In this document: positions 41,105-50,327 of the stretch, piece by piece
Numbering within the stretch: the stretch's first letter is position 1
Layout: each line of letters begins with the position of its first letter
From: JAUIAS01 sp030425395
GTDB lineage: Bacteria; Pseudomonadota; Alphaproteobacteria; Rhodobacterales; Rhodobacteraceae
Assembly: GCA_043553855.1 (NCBI GenBank)
Contig: CP121336.1
Location: 1,240,001 to 1,304,000 of the forward strand
Length of the DNA: 64,000 bases
Direction of reading: 5' to 3'
Notes under the pieces: model-generated
Databases searched by the model: none
Seen by the model: only the letters and a program-made list of their open reading frames with translations
Told to the model about the DNA's origin: nothing
Translations under genes and position numbers: made by a program

Positions 41105-42631
41105 ATGCCCCGCAAGCCTTGGCGACATATCATTTCGGCAGTCGCGCCCCCCGATGGCCGTGGGGTCGACGGCATGGCCATCGCCCCGGCGCTCTGTCTC
41201 GGGGCGTTTTGGGTCGCGGGTGAGCCGGGTCTGATCCTGATCGCAATGCTAATGCCATTGGCGGTGTTGATCCTCAGGCCGATGCGGGGGGCCGGGTTAT
41301 CCGCCCCCTCGTCCCAAAATGACCTCGCCAGAATGCATGGATTTCTGGACAATGTGCTGGTCGATTGCGCCAGCGGGGCACGAAATTCGATTTGCTTTGC
41401 GATCGGCATTGACGACACTGAGCACCTGCGCACCAAACACGGCAGCCGCGCCTTTGAACGCATTTGCGAACAACTGGCTGATCGGCTTGAAGGATCGGTG
41501 CGCACGGGCGACGCCATCGCACGGGTGGACGCGCACCGCTTTGTGGCCTGTATCGCCGCGGGAAACTCTGTCGATCTGGAAACCGGCCTGCAAGTCGCTG
41601 CGCGCCTTCAGGATCGGATGGACGACCCCGTAGCGATAGAAGGCCTGACCATATATCCATCTGTGTCTGTGGGTTTCTGTCTGGCCTCGCGCGTATCCGG
41701 CAGCACTGGCGAAGAATGGCTGCGCGCAACACTCAGCGCGCTGGATGATGCGCAAACAGTCGGTCCGGGCGGCGTGCGAGCCTATTCCACCGCCCTTCTG
41801 GATCGCGACAGCGTTCATGCACAACTACGACAGGCCGCGATGGAAGCCCTTGGCCTTGGTCAGATCCGGGCGTGGTTTCAGCCCCAGATATCTACAGAAA
41901 CCGGCCAGATCACCGGTGCAGAGGCGCTCGCCCGGTGGGAGCACCCAGAGCGTGGCACCCTTGGACCGGATGTTTTCCTGCCGGTTCTGGAAGCTGCGGG
42001 CCTGATGGATCGGCTCGGCGATGTCGTGATGCAAGACGCGCTGAGCGCGCTGGTCCGCTGGAGAGAGGCGGGCGTGGACATCCCCGAAGTGAGCGTGAAT
42101 TTCTCAGCCGAGCAGCTGCGCAACCCGAACCTGCGAGATCGGGTTGCCTGGGCGCTTGAACGGCACGACCTTGCCCCGAAGGATCTGCGCATCGAAATTC
42201 TCGAAACCGTGGTTGCACAACACCCGGACGACATCATCTGCCGGACGATTGCCGCTTTGGGGGAATTGGGATGTGCCGTGGATCTGGATGACTACGGTGT
42301 TGGCCATGCCTCTATCGCTGCGATCCGCAGGTTCGGGGTAAGCCGGATCAAGATTGACAGATCTTTTATCATGCGCATCGACACAGATGCCGAACAGCGC
42401 AAGATGCTGTCCGCGATCCTGTCCATGGCCGAACAGCTTGGCCTTGATACCGTTGGCGAAGGGGTTGAAACGGCGGGCGAACACGCGCTTTTGTGTCAAT
42501 TGGGCTGCACCTCTGTTCAGGGCTATGGCATCGCATATCCCATGCCTGCCAGAAATCTGCCCGGCTGGGCACGGCAACATCTCTCCCGGCTGCCGGACCA
42601 AATCAGCGTCAACCAGATGCGCGGCTCTTGA
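41105..42631 (+). CDS. Membrane-anchored EAL-domain c-di-GMP phosphodiesterase with degenerate GGDEF
   Basis: A 508-residue protein. The ATG at 41105 follows GAGGAG. Two hydrophobic stretches (about residues 24-60) anchor it in the inner membrane. A GGDEF-fold domain follows, but the signature is RVDAHRF, so it cannot be a diguanylate cyclase. The C-terminal EAL domain keeps the catalytic set: GAEALARW, VNFSAEQL, EILET, DLDDYGVGH, KIDRSF, GEGVET and VQGY. It should hydrolyse c-di-GMP, with the GGDEF fold perhaps binding GTP as regulator (known for related proteins, inferred here). Confidence 0.93.
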   Translation: MPRKPWRHIISAVAPPDGRGVDGMAIAPALCLGAFWVAGEPGLILIAMLMPLAVLILRPMRGAGLSAPSSQNDLARMHGFLDNVLVDCASGARNSICFAIGIDDTEHLRTKHGSRAFERICEQLADRLEGSVRTGDAIARVDAHRFVACIAAGNSVDLETGLQVAARLQDRMDDPVAIEGLTIYPSVSVGFCLASRVSGSTGEEWLRATLSALDDAQTVGPGGVRAYSTALLDRDSVHAQLRQAAMEALGLGQIRAWFQPQISTETGQITGAEALARWEHPERGTLGPDVFLPVLEAAGLMDRLGDVVMQDALSALVRWREAGVDIPEVSVNFSAEQLRNPNLRDRVAWALERHDLAPKDLRIEILETVVAQHPDDIICRTIAALGELGCAVDLDDYGVGHASIAAIRRFGVSRIKIDRSFIMRIDTDAEQRKMLSAILSMAEQLGLDTVGEGVETAGEHALLCQLGCTSVQGYGIAYPMPARNLPGWARQHLSRLPDQISVNQMRGS

Positions 42632-42862
42632 ATGATCCAGTTGCTAAGTTCTTCGGTGTATGAAAGTTACGGCCTTTACGCTTCTACCCATGACATCGCT
42701 GCCCCGTCGTTTCGCGCCGCGCAGTCGGCATTGTCGCCCGATTGCCCGCCTGCCCCCAAGAAATCGCGGCGGATTGCCCAAATGCCGGATTCGGCTTGAC
42801 CTTTGTGCCCTTGATCTGTTGAACCCACCCAAACTCCTATTCTCGCAAGGTGGCGGTTCCTC

Positions 42863-44692
42863 ATGGACGATCAGAACAAGAATCTCATTCTGGCGACAGC
42901 GCTCAGCTTTATCGTTATTCTCGGTTGGTTCGTGCTGTTCCCCCCTCCGGAACCACAACAACCCGCACAGCAGGCCGTATCGGGGCAGACTGACGGCACC
43001 CAGCCGCTGACAACCGCCCCCGCAGCCAGTGCAGCGGTCACCGAAGCCACGGCAACCACGCCTGCAGAAGACCGCGCCGCGGCTTTGGCCGATGCACCGC
43101 GCATCGCGATCGAGACCTCGCGCCTGACCGGTTCCATCTCGCTCCAGGGTGGGCGGATCGACGATCTCGCGCTCAAGGATTACCATACCACCATCGAAGA
43201 AGGCTCGGACATCGTGACCGTCCTGTCGCCGGTGGGCACCGCCTCTGCCTATTACGCGCTTTATGGCTGGGCGCCGGGCGCGGGGATGTCTCTGGATGAT
43301 GTCCCCGGTGCCAACACCGAATGGTCGGTAGAGGATGGATCCACGCTGACCGCCGATACACCGATCACGCTGAGCTGGACCAATCCCAAAGGCGTTGTGT
43401 TCCGCCGCACCATCTCGGTTGACGAAAACTTCATGTTCTCGGTCTCGCAGGCCGTCGAAAACACCTCTGGCGAAACGATCAGTCTGGCCCCCTATGGCAT
43501 CGTCGCCCGGCACGGTGAACCGGCGGACATGAAAAACTTCTTCATCCTTCACGAAGGTCTGGTCGGCATGGCCGATGGCGAGTTGATGGAGATCGACTAT
43601 TCGGATATCGCCGATTTCCCGATCGACGCGACCCAGGGCGCTCCCGCCGAAGTGACCGCCGTGCAATCCAACGGCTGGATCGGTTTCACCGATCACTACT
43701 GGATGGCGACGCTGGTCCCCGCACCGGGATCGCCGTTCCGCGCGGTGGCCAAATATAACCCCCGCACGGACATTTATCAGGCCGAAACCGTTTTGCCGAC
43801 GCAGGTTGTCGCAGCCGGAACCACGGCCAGCGCCACCACCCGTTTCTTTGCCGGTGCCAAGGAATGGGAAACCGTCCGCGACTATGAACAAGACGGGATT
43901 GAAGGGTTTCTCGACAGCATCGACTGGGGCTGGTTCTTTTTCCTGACCAAGCCGATCTTTTTCGTGCTGCACTGGCTGCATGGCATGATCGGAAACATGG
44001 GCTGGTCGATCATCGCGCTGACTCTGTTCCTCAAGGCGCTGTTGTTCCCTCTTGCCTACAAATCCTATGTTTCGATGGCCAAAATGAAAGAGCTGCAGCC
44101 GCAGATGGAAGCGCTCAAGGAAAAGGCCGGAGACGACCGTCAGAAGCTTCAGAAAGGCATGATGGAGCTTTACAAGAAAGAAAAGGTAAACCCGGCTGCG
44201 GGCTGTTTGCCGATCCTGCTTCAGATTCCGATTTTCTTTTCGCTCTACAAGGTGATCTTTGTCACCATCGAACTGCGGCACGCATCATGGTTGGGTCCGT
44301 TTCAGGATCTTTCCGCGCCTGACCCAACCACGATCATGAACCTTTTCGGGCTGCTTCCGCTTGATGGTCCTGAACCGGGCAGCATCATGGCGCTGGTATT
44401 CATTGGCATTCTGCCACTGCTGCTTGGCATTTCCATGTGGCTTCAGCAGAAACTGAACCCGGCCCCGACGGATGCAACACAAGCGATGGTGTTCGCTTGG
44501 ATGCCGTGGGTGTTCATGTTCATGCTGGGCAGCTTTGCCAGCGGTCTGGTCATCTACTGGATTGCCAACAACACGATCACGTTTACCCAACAATACCTGA
44601 TCATGCGCAGCCAAGGCTACAAGCCGGATGTCTTCGGCAACATCAAATCCAGCTTCAAGCCAAAGGCGGGCAAGCCGGGCACGAAAAAATGA
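42863..44692 (+). CDS. yidC: Membrane protein insertase YidC
   Basis: A 609-residue insertase of the Gram-negative type. TM1 is at residues 6-23 (ILATALSFIVILGWFVLF), followed by a proline/alanine-rich linker and a large periplasmic beta domain (about 70-350). The conserved C-terminal helices begin at SIDWGWFFFLTKPIFFVLHWLHGMIGNMGWSIIALTLFLKALLFPLAYKSYVSMAKM and include the hallmark NPAAGCLPILLQIPIFFSLYKV. It works with SecYEG and alone to insert inner-membrane proteins. The 231-bp spacer upstream holds no visible gene. Its stop overlaps the MOSC gene start (ATGA). Confidence 0.97.
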   Translation: MDDQNKNLILATALSFIVILGWFVLFPPPEPQQPAQQAVSGQTDGTQPLTTAPAASAAVTEATATTPAEDRAAALADAPRIAIETSRLTGSISLQGGRIDDLALKDYHTTIEEGSDIVTVLSPVGTASAYYALYGWAPGAGMSLDDVPGANTEWSVEDGSTLTADTPITLSWTNPKGVVFRRTISVDENFMFSVSQAVENTSGETISLAPYGIVARHGEPADMKNFFILHEGLVGMADGELMEIDYSDIADFPIDATQGAPAEVTAVQSNGWIGFTDHYWMATLVPAPGSPFRAVAKYNPRTDIYQAETVLPTQVVAAGTTASATTRFFAGAKEWETVRDYEQDGIEGFLDSIDWGWFFFLTKPIFFVLHWLHGMIGNMGWSIIALTLFLKALLFPLAYKSYVSMAKMKELQPQMEALKEKAGDDRQKLQKGMMELYKKEKVNPAAGCLPILLQIPIFFSLYKVIFVTIELRHASWLGPFQDLSAPDPTTIMNLFGLLPLDGPEPGSIMALVFIGILPLLLGISMWLQQKLNPAPTDATQAMVFAWMPWVFMFMLGSFASGLVIYWIANNTITFTQQYLIMRSQGYKPDVFGNIKSSFKPKAGKPGTKK

Positions 44693-45441
44693 CCGGATTG
44701 ATCACGGCCCTCTGGCGCCATCCGATCAAGAGCCTCGGCCGGGAAACGTTGACACGAACGCAACTGTCAGCCGGGCAAGCAATGCCATGGGACCGCCACT
44801 GGGCGGTCCTTCACGATCTTGCCCCCCACGACGGCAATGGCTGGGCCCCATGTCAAAACTTCATAGTCGGAACGCGTGTTCCGGCGTTGGCAGGATTTTG
44901 GGCCACTCTGGATGAAGCAACGGCAGCGGTCACCCTGCGCCATCAACGCCTTGGCAGCCACAGCTTTTGCCCCGATGACGCGGGCGCGACAGCGGCATTC
45001 TTCGCTTGGCTCGCACCGATCCTCCCCGAGGACCGCGCCCAACCGCGCCGCATCGTTTCAGCCGGATCACGCGGCATGACAGACAGCGACTTTCCATCGG
45101 TGTCGATCATGAACATGTCATCGCACCGGTCGGTCGCACAACGGCTGGGCCGTTCACTGGAACCCGAGCGCTGGCGCGGGAACCTGTGGTTCGACGGGCT
45201 TGCCCCTTGGGAGGAATTCGACTGGATCGGACGCCGGCTGCGCATCGGTTCGGCAGTGTTGCAGATCCGGGACAGGATCGAACGCTGCATGCATACCACC
45301 GCAAACCCGGTGACCGGGCTTCGGGATACGGATGTGCTGGGGGCATTGGAAACCGGCTGGGATCACCGTGATTTTGGCGTATATGGCGAGGTCATCGAAG
45401 ATGGCACCGTAGCCACCGGCGATCAGATCGAGGTGTTGTAA
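44689..45441 (+). CDS. MOSC domain-containing protein
   Basis: A 250-residue protein with the N-terminal beta-barrel (ALWRHPIKSLGRETL) and the MOSC core. FPSVSIMNMSSHRSVAQRLGRSLEPERWRGNLWFDGL, WEEFDWIGRRLRIGSAVLQIRDRIERCMHTTANPVTG and GVYGEVIEDGTVATGDQIEVL fit the family, including the conserved Cys in ERCMHT. MOSC proteins handle molybdenum-cofactor-linked sulphur in characterised cases; the partner here is unknown. It is coupled by 4-base and 1-base overlaps to yidC and engB. Start at 44689 is preferred to a longer reading that overlaps yidC. Confidence 0.9.
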   Translation: MTGLITALWRHPIKSLGRETLTRTQLSAGQAMPWDRHWAVLHDLAPHDGNGWAPCQNFIVGTRVPALAGFWATLDEATAAVTLRHQRLGSHSFCPDDAGATAAFFAWLAPILPEDRAQPRRIVSAGSRGMTDSDFPSVSIMNMSSHRSVAQRLGRSLEPERWRGNLWFDGLAPWEEFDWIGRRLRIGSAVLQIRDRIERCMHTTANPVTGLRDTDVLGALETGWDHRDFGVYGEVIEDGTVATGDQIEVL

Positions 45442-46094
45442 TGGATAGACTACCCTTTCCCGAGGCCGAAGCCCCGGATGACATAACCCGAGAGGCCGGG
45501 CGCAAACTGTTCGCCGGGGAATGTGACTTTATAAAAGGCGTCGTTGCGATGGCGGGCCTGCCCCCCGCAGATCGCCTTGAGGTTTGCTTTGCCGGTCGGT
45601 CCAACGTGGGCAAATCCACGTTGATCAACGCGCTGACAGGCCGCAAGGCGTTGGCACGCGCGTCGAACACTCCGGGGCGCACGCAGGAAATCAACTACTT
45701 CGCTCTTGGCTCAGAACGCTATCTTGTCGACCTGCCCGGTTATGGCTACGCGAATGCGCCGTTACCGATTGTTGAGAAATGGCAAAAGCTGCTCAAACAA
45801 TATCTGTCGGGACGCCAGACTCTCCGCCGCGCGTTTGTGTTGATTGATCATCGTCACGGGGTCAAACCGGTGGACGAGGAGATCATGACCCTTCTCGATA
45901 AGTCCGCAGTGACGTTCCAATGCGTTCTGACCAAGTCTGACAAGGTCAAAGCCGCCGAACGCGCCCGGATTCTGGATCAGGTGCGCACAGCACTGTCGCG
46001 GCACCCGGCGGCCTTTCCCGAGATCGTCGTGACCTCCAGCGAGGCAGGTGATGGTATTGCAACCCTGCGCAGCATCATCGCCACCCTGACCTGA
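45441..46094 (+). CDS. engB: Ribosome biogenesis GTPase EngB (YsxC/YihA)
   Basis: A 217-residue TrmE-Era-EngA-EngB-class GTPase. G1 is GRSNVGKST, G2 is in NTPGRTQ, G3 is DLPGYGYANA, G4 is TKSDKVK. The family binds the large ribosomal subunit late in assembly. The start ATG shares a base with the upstream stop. It belongs to the yidC operon. Confidence 0.96.
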   Translation: MDRLPFPEAEAPDDITREAGRKLFAGECDFIKGVVAMAGLPPADRLEVCFAGRSNVGKSTLINALTGRKALARASNTPGRTQEINYFALGSERYLVDLPGYGYANAPLPIVEKWQKLLKQYLSGRQTLRRAFVLIDHRHGVKPVDEEIMTLLDKSAVTFQCVLTKSDKVKAAERARILDQVRTALSRHPAAFPEIVVTSSEAGDGIATLRSIIATLT

Positions 46095-46177
46095 CACGTG
46101 GCAGCGGGAATTAGGCCTTCAACAATCCGAGCCAAGGTTTATTGTCTCGTAAGAGCACAAATTTTCGGACGACAGGA

Positions 46178-47062
46178 ATGAGAACGCAAGACATGAACCG
46201 GGATTGGATTTCGACCGCCGCCACCCTGTCCAGTGCACTGCCCTACTTGCAGCGCTACACCGATGCCACCGTCGTGATCAAACTTGGCGGTCACGCCATG
46301 GGCAGCGACGAGGCGATGGAAGGGTTTGCCCGAGATGTTGTCTTGATGCGGCAGGTCGGTGTGAACCCGGTCGTCGTCCACGGTGGTGGTCCGATGATCA
46401 ACGCTATGCTCAAGAAGTTGGACATCCAGTCCGAGTTCGTGAACGGCAAACGGGTGACTGATGCGGCCACGGTCGAAGTCGTGGAAATGGTTCTGTCCGG
46501 CATTGTGAACAAGCGTATCGTGCAAGCGATTAACCGACAGGGAGGACAGGCTGTTGGTCTGTCAGGCAAGGACGCCGATCTGATCATCTGCGAACAGACA
46601 CACCCAGATTTGGGTTTTGTAGGGACACCGGATTCGGTTAATCCCCGTATCCTCGACACCCTGTTCGAAAAGGACATGATCCCGGTGATAGCCCCCATCG
46701 GGGCGGGGCGTAACGGCGAAACTTTCAATATCAATGGTGACACAGCCGCCGGTGCCGTGGCCGCGGCGTTGAAGGCGGATCGACTGTTGTTGCTGACGGA
46801 TGTTTCCGGGGTAAAGAATGCCGACGGCGAGGTTCTGACCGAACTGAAGGCAGAACAGATCCGCGAAATGACACGCAACGGAATTATTGCGGGCGGCATG
46901 ATCCCGAAAACCGAAACCGCCTTGGCCGCAATAGATGACGGCGTTCGCGCCGTGGTCATCCTTGACGGTCGGGCACCCAACGCGGTCCTTCTGGAGCTCT
47001 TCACGGAACACGGCGCTGGTTCCCTGATCCGTCCGGATAGTCCGCTGCCCCCGCTGGAGTGA
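46178..47062 (+). CDS. argB: Acetylglutamate kinase
   Basis: A 294-residue kinase. Motifs are VVIKLGGHAMG (ATP-binding glycine loop), VNPVVVHGGGPMINAML, GKRVTDAATVEVVEMVLSG, and NINGDTAAGAVAAALKADRLLLLTDV. ArgB phosphorylates N-acetyl-L-glutamate in arginine synthesis. ATG at 46178 (MRTQDMNRDW) is used, although ATG at 46193 is also possible; the ORF extends upstream from 46142 only through a non-ATG codon. The following ferredoxin-like gene begins in the stop codon (GTG at 47059). Confidence 0.95.
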   Translation: MRTQDMNRDWISTAATLSSALPYLQRYTDATVVIKLGGHAMGSDEAMEGFARDVVLMRQVGVNPVVVHGGGPMINAMLKKLDIQSEFVNGKRVTDAATVEVVEMVLSGIVNKRIVQAINRQGGQAVGLSGKDADLIICEQTHPDLGFVGTPDSVNPRILDTLFEKDMIPVIAPIGAGRNGETFNINGDTAAGAVAAALKADRLLLLTDVSGVKNADGEVLTELKAEQIREMTRNGIIAGGMIPKTETALAAIDDGVRAVVILDGRAPNAVLLELFTEHGAGSLIRPDSPLPPLE

Positions 47063-47700
47063 CCGGCTCCGACATCCTTGCCGATTACGGCCTGCGGATA
47101 CTGGGTGGCTTTCGCGCAGGCCCCGATGATCCCTTGCTGAGGCAAGACACGACATTGATCCTGCTCGGACCGGACGATGCGCGATTTTGGCGGATTTTCA
47201 CAGCCTCGCCAGAATATGCCGACGGCACCCCCGACCCCATTGACAGGTGGTCGCGGCGTGTGATCGAAAAGATCGCCCGGGATCAAGGCGGCACCGCGTA
47301 TTTTCCGTTTGGCGGGCCGCCGCATTACCCGTTCTATGATTGGGCCCTGCGAACAGGCCGTGCGCACCCATCGCCAATCCGCTTCCTTGTTCATCCCCAG
47401 ACGGGGCTATGGGCGTCTTTCAGGGGGGCCGTGGCCGTTCAAGGCTACATTGACATACCGCCGCCGCTTGCCTCGCCCTGTGCCACTTGCGTTGACAGGC
47501 CATGCCTTAGCGCCTGCCCTGTTCGCGCCTTTGCAGGAGATGGCTATGACGTCGACGCCTGCAAGGGTCATATCGCCGATACAGACACCGCCCAATGCCG
47601 GTCCATGGGGTGCGCCGCGCGCCGGGCCTGCCCTGTTTCGCAAAAAGCGGGGCGCGATCCGGCGCAATCAGCCTTGCACATGAGGTCCTTTTTGACATGA
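47059..47700 (+). CDS. Ferredoxin-like protein with a C-terminal Cys cluster
   Basis: A 213-residue protein starting with GTG at 47059, overlapping the argB stop. The N-terminal ~130 residues (FWRIFTASPEYADGT, YFPFGGPPHYPFYDWA) have no motif I know. The C-terminal part has two cysteine clusters, CATCVDRPCLSACP and CRSMGCAARRACP, compatible with one or two [4Fe-4S] centres, and an intervening YDVDACKGHI. Similar domain pairs are annotated as ferredoxins in relatives; the electron partner is unknown. The stop overlaps the sixA start (ATGA). Confidence 0.8.
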   Translation: MTGSDILADYGLRILGGFRAGPDDPLLRQDTTLILLGPDDARFWRIFTASPEYADGTPDPIDRWSRRVIEKIARDQGGTAYFPFGGPPHYPFYDWALRTGRAHPSPIRFLVHPQTGLWASFRGAVAVQGYIDIPPPLASPCATCVDRPCLSACPVRAFAGDGYDVDACKGHIADTDTAQCRSMGCAARRACPVSQKAGRDPAQSALHMRSFLT

Positions 47701-48197
47701 CACGCCGCCTGATACTGATGCGCCACGCCAAATCGAGCTGGTCCGATCCGAAACTCAGGGATCATGACCGCCCTCTGAACGGGCGTGGGCGGCGGTCAGC
47801 CCAAGCGCTTGGGGATTGGATGCGGGAGGAAGGCCTGATTCCGGATCAAATCATGTGTTCTTCTTCTGTGCGCACAAGGGAAACCTGTGATTTTCTCAAG
47901 CTGGATTGTGAACCGGACCTGATGCCAGAATTGTATCACGCATCGGCCTCTGAAATACTTCGGACCCTTCGGGGTGCCCACGGTGCCTGTGTTCTAATGT
48001 TGGGACATAACCCCGGTATTGGGGACTGCGCGCAAAACCTTGTTGCGCATCGCCCCTCGCATCACCGATTTTTCGACTATCCATCCGGAGCGACGCTGGT
48101 GGTGGATTTCGCGATTGATGACTGGCTGCGCCTGACCCCCGGAAGCGGCCAAACCGTCAAATTTGTCATTCCGCGCGAACTGCTTGGCGAAAACTGA
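47697..48197 (+). CDS. sixA: Phosphohistidine phosphatase SixA family protein
   Basis: A 166-residue histidine phosphatase. The RHAKSSWSDPKLRDHDRPLNGRGRRSA start contains the catalytic RHxK motif; SSSVRTRETCD and LMLGHNPGIGDCAQNL complete the acid and second His. SixA removes phosphate from protein histidines, as in phosphotransfer proteins. The ATG at 47697 overlaps the previous stop; the longer ORF from 47595 is out of context. A rho-independent terminator follows immediately. Confidence 0.92.
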   Translation: MTRRLILMRHAKSSWSDPKLRDHDRPLNGRGRRSAQALGDWMREEGLIPDQIMCSSSVRTRETCDFLKLDCEPDLMPELYHASASEILRTLRGAHGACVLMLGHNPGIGDCAQNLVAHRPSHHRFFDYPSGATLVVDFAIDDWLRLTPGSGQTVKFVIPRELLGEN

Positions 48198-48224
48198 AAA
48201 AGGCGGGCAAATGCCCGCCTTTCT
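48198..48224. terminator. Rho-independent terminator between sixA and aapP
   Basis: AGGCGGGCA (48201-48209) pairs with TGCCCGCCT (48212-48220), preceded by A-run and followed by TTTCTTG. It can serve both the sixA (+) and aapP (-) transcripts, whose ends converge here. Confidence 0.88.
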
Positions 48225-48244
48225 TGTTTCCGTTCACAACCCTG

Positions 48245-49012
48245 TCAGTGGCCAAGAATCTGGCTCAGGAACAACTGGGTACGTGGGCTCTTGGGGTTGT
48301 TGAAGAACTCTTCGGGTTCGTTCTGTTCAACAATCTGGCCTTCATCCATAAAGATCACGCGGTTTGCGACCTGACGGGCAAATCCCATCTCATGGGTCAC
48401 GCAGAGCATGGTCATGCCCTCTTCGGCCAGTTCGACCATCGTATCAAGAACCTCCTTGATCATCTCAGGGTCAAGAGCCGATGTCGGTTCATCAAACAGC
48501 ATGATACGTGGGCGCATACACAGCGACCGGGCGATCGCCACGCGCTGTTGCTGACCACCCGAAAGCTGACCGGGGTATTTGTCCGCCTGATCGGGGATCT
48601 TGACCTTTTCAAGGAAATGCATCGCGATTTCCTCAGCTTCCTTCTTGGGGGTCTTACGCACCCAAATCGGAGCCAATGTGCAGTTCTCAAGGATCGAAAG
48701 ATGCGGAAACAGGTTGAAGTGCTGGAAGCACATCCCAACCTCGGACCGGATTCTGTCGATGTTCTTGAGGTCCGACGACAGGTGCGTCCCATCCACCACG
48801 ATCTTGCCCGCCTGATGCTCTTCCAGGGCATTGATGCATCGGATCAGAGTCGATTTACCCGACCCCGACGGCCCCGCAATGACGATCCGTTCGCCGCGAT
48901 AAACAGTCAGGTCGATATCGCGGAGGACGTGGAACGTGCCATACCATTTGTTCATGTTCTCGATCGAGATTGCGACCTCGTCCGAAACATTCATCTGTGC
49001 TTGTTCAGTCAT
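48245..49012 (-). CDS. aapP: General L-amino acid ABC transporter ATPase AapP
   Basis: A 255-residue polar amino acid importer ATPase. Walker A GPSGSGKST, signature QLSGGQQQRVAIARSLC, Walker B IMLFDEPTSALDP, H-loop VTHEMGFARQVANRVIFMDEGQIVEQNEPEEFFNNP. It powers the AapJQM importer in the inner membrane. It is fourth in the aapJ-aapQ-aapM-aapP order, 18 bases after aapM. The start ATG is at 49012. Confidence 0.95.
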   Translation of the reverse strand: MTEQAQMNVSDEVAISIENMNKWYGTFHVLRDIDLTVYRGERIVIAGPSGSGKSTLIRCINALEEHQAGKIVVDGTHLSSDLKNIDRIRSEVGMCFQHFNLFPHLSILENCTLAPIWVRKTPKKEAEEIAMHFLEKVKIPDQADKYPGQLSGGQQQRVAIARSLCMRPRIMLFDEPTSALDPEMIKEVLDTMVELAEEGMTMLCVTHEMGFARQVANRVIFMDEGQIVEQNEPEEFFNNPKSPRTQLFLSQILGH

Positions 49013-49030
49013 GTTTTGTCACCTTTCCGT

Positions 49031-50326
49031 TCAGCGGTGATCGGTCGCAAGTTGGCGTTCGAGCCACTGCGAGTATTGCGAGATGCCATAGCAGACAACG
49101 AAGAAGAGGAGCGCGGCAAACAGCCAAAGTTCCCAGTAGACGCCGTTCCAGTCGGACGAAGCGAGAATAGGACCACGGATCATGCCGACCAGATCGAACA
49201 TCGAAATGACCGAAACCAGCGTCGTATCCTTGAACAGACCCACCGCCACATTCACGATCCCCGGAATGGAAATCTTGAGCGCCTGCGGCAGAATGATCAG
49301 CCGCATGGATTGGGCATAATCAAGTCCGAGGCTGTCAGCGGCCTCATATTGCCCACGCGGCAGCGCCGCCAGTCCGCCTCGGATCACCTCGGCGATATAG
49401 GCTGAGGCGAACATCGTAATCATGATGATCACCCGCAGGATCAGGTCAAAGTTCGTGCCCGGCGGCAGGAAGTAGGCCAGCACCACGTTTGCCACGAAAA
49501 GCAGCGTAATCAGCGGCACACCGCGAATGAACTCGATAAAGACGACGCAAATCCACTTGATGATCGGCATCGAACTTTGCCGCCCCAGCGCCAATGCGAT
49601 GCCCAGCGGCAACGACAGCGACACGCAAACCACACCGAGGATCATGTTGAGCATAAAGCCCCCCATATCCCGCGAGGGCACCGCCTCAAGCGCAAGAACG
49701 CCTTCGGTCGCACCAGTCACGAAACCGCCGATCCACCAGACCACCATTGCCGTGGCCACACCGCCTGCGGCACCCATGGCAAAGCTATCGGCGACGTAAC
49801 GGCTATAGACAAGATAGCCTGCGGCCACCCCTGCCAGTGCCATGAGCGGGATAAAGATCGTCCCACCCCAGACCAGCCAGAATGCGATAAACGGATAGAG
49901 TCCTGTCAGGATCAGCAGCCTGCGTGGTGCATTGGGGAACAGCACCGGTGCCAACGCCCCGAACAGAAGCAGAAATGCCAGCGACGGACGCCAGTATTGA
50001 TCGCTGGGATAGGCGATCCCGAACAACAACTGATTCCAACGGTCGCTCAGCACCGAGAAACAGCCACCCGTCGCCCCTTCCAGAACTTCGCGACATTCGC
50101 GAATGTTGGACGTGTGCCAAACGCCATTAAACAGCCACGGCAGGAACGACGCGAGGATCGCGTAGATCACGTAAAGGCTGACCAATGTAAGGATCGAGTA
50201 GGGAATAGACGAGAACAGGTTAACCCGCACCCACTTGACCACGCCCGCCTCTGCTGTCGGCGGGGGGGCCTGCGGGATTGTCTCTTCCCGAACGAAGGCA
50301 ACGATTTGAGAATTGCGGTCGGTCAT
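49031..50326 (-). CDS. aapM: General L-amino acid ABC transporter permease AapM
   Basis: A 431-residue permease with an extra N-terminal block of membrane helices before the HisM-like core. The core starts at MLNMILGVVCVSLSLPLGIALALGR and contains the EAA-type loop GGLAALPRGQYEAADSLGLDYAQSMRLIILPQALKISIPG. It pairs with AapQ. Length matches AapM in Rhizobium and Rhodobacteraceae. Its stop is one base from the aapQ... the gene is separated from aapQ by a single base. Confidence 0.94.
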   Translation of the reverse strand: MTDRNSQIVAFVREETIPQAPPPTAEAGVVKWVRVNLFSSIPYSILTLVSLYVIYAILASFLPWLFNGVWHTSNIRECREVLEGATGGCFSVLSDRWNQLLFGIAYPSDQYWRPSLAFLLLFGALAPVLFPNAPRRLLILTGLYPFIAFWLVWGGTIFIPLMALAGVAAGYLVYSRYVADSFAMGAAGGVATAMVVWWIGGFVTGATEGVLALEAVPSRDMGGFMLNMILGVVCVSLSLPLGIALALGRQSSMPIIKWICVVFIEFIRGVPLITLLFVANVVLAYFLPPGTNFDLILRVIIMITMFASAYIAEVIRGGLAALPRGQYEAADSLGLDYAQSMRLIILPQALKISIPGIVNVAVGLFKDTTLVSVISMFDLVGMIRGPILASSDWNGVYWELWLFAALLFFVVCYGISQYSQWLERQLATDHR

Positions 50327-50327
50327 C

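Noticed and set aside
42644..44281. 545-codon open frame on the minus strand
   Set aside because: It is antisense to yidC, which has unmistakable motifs; the frame is a by-product of GC-rich codon use and has no ribosome site.
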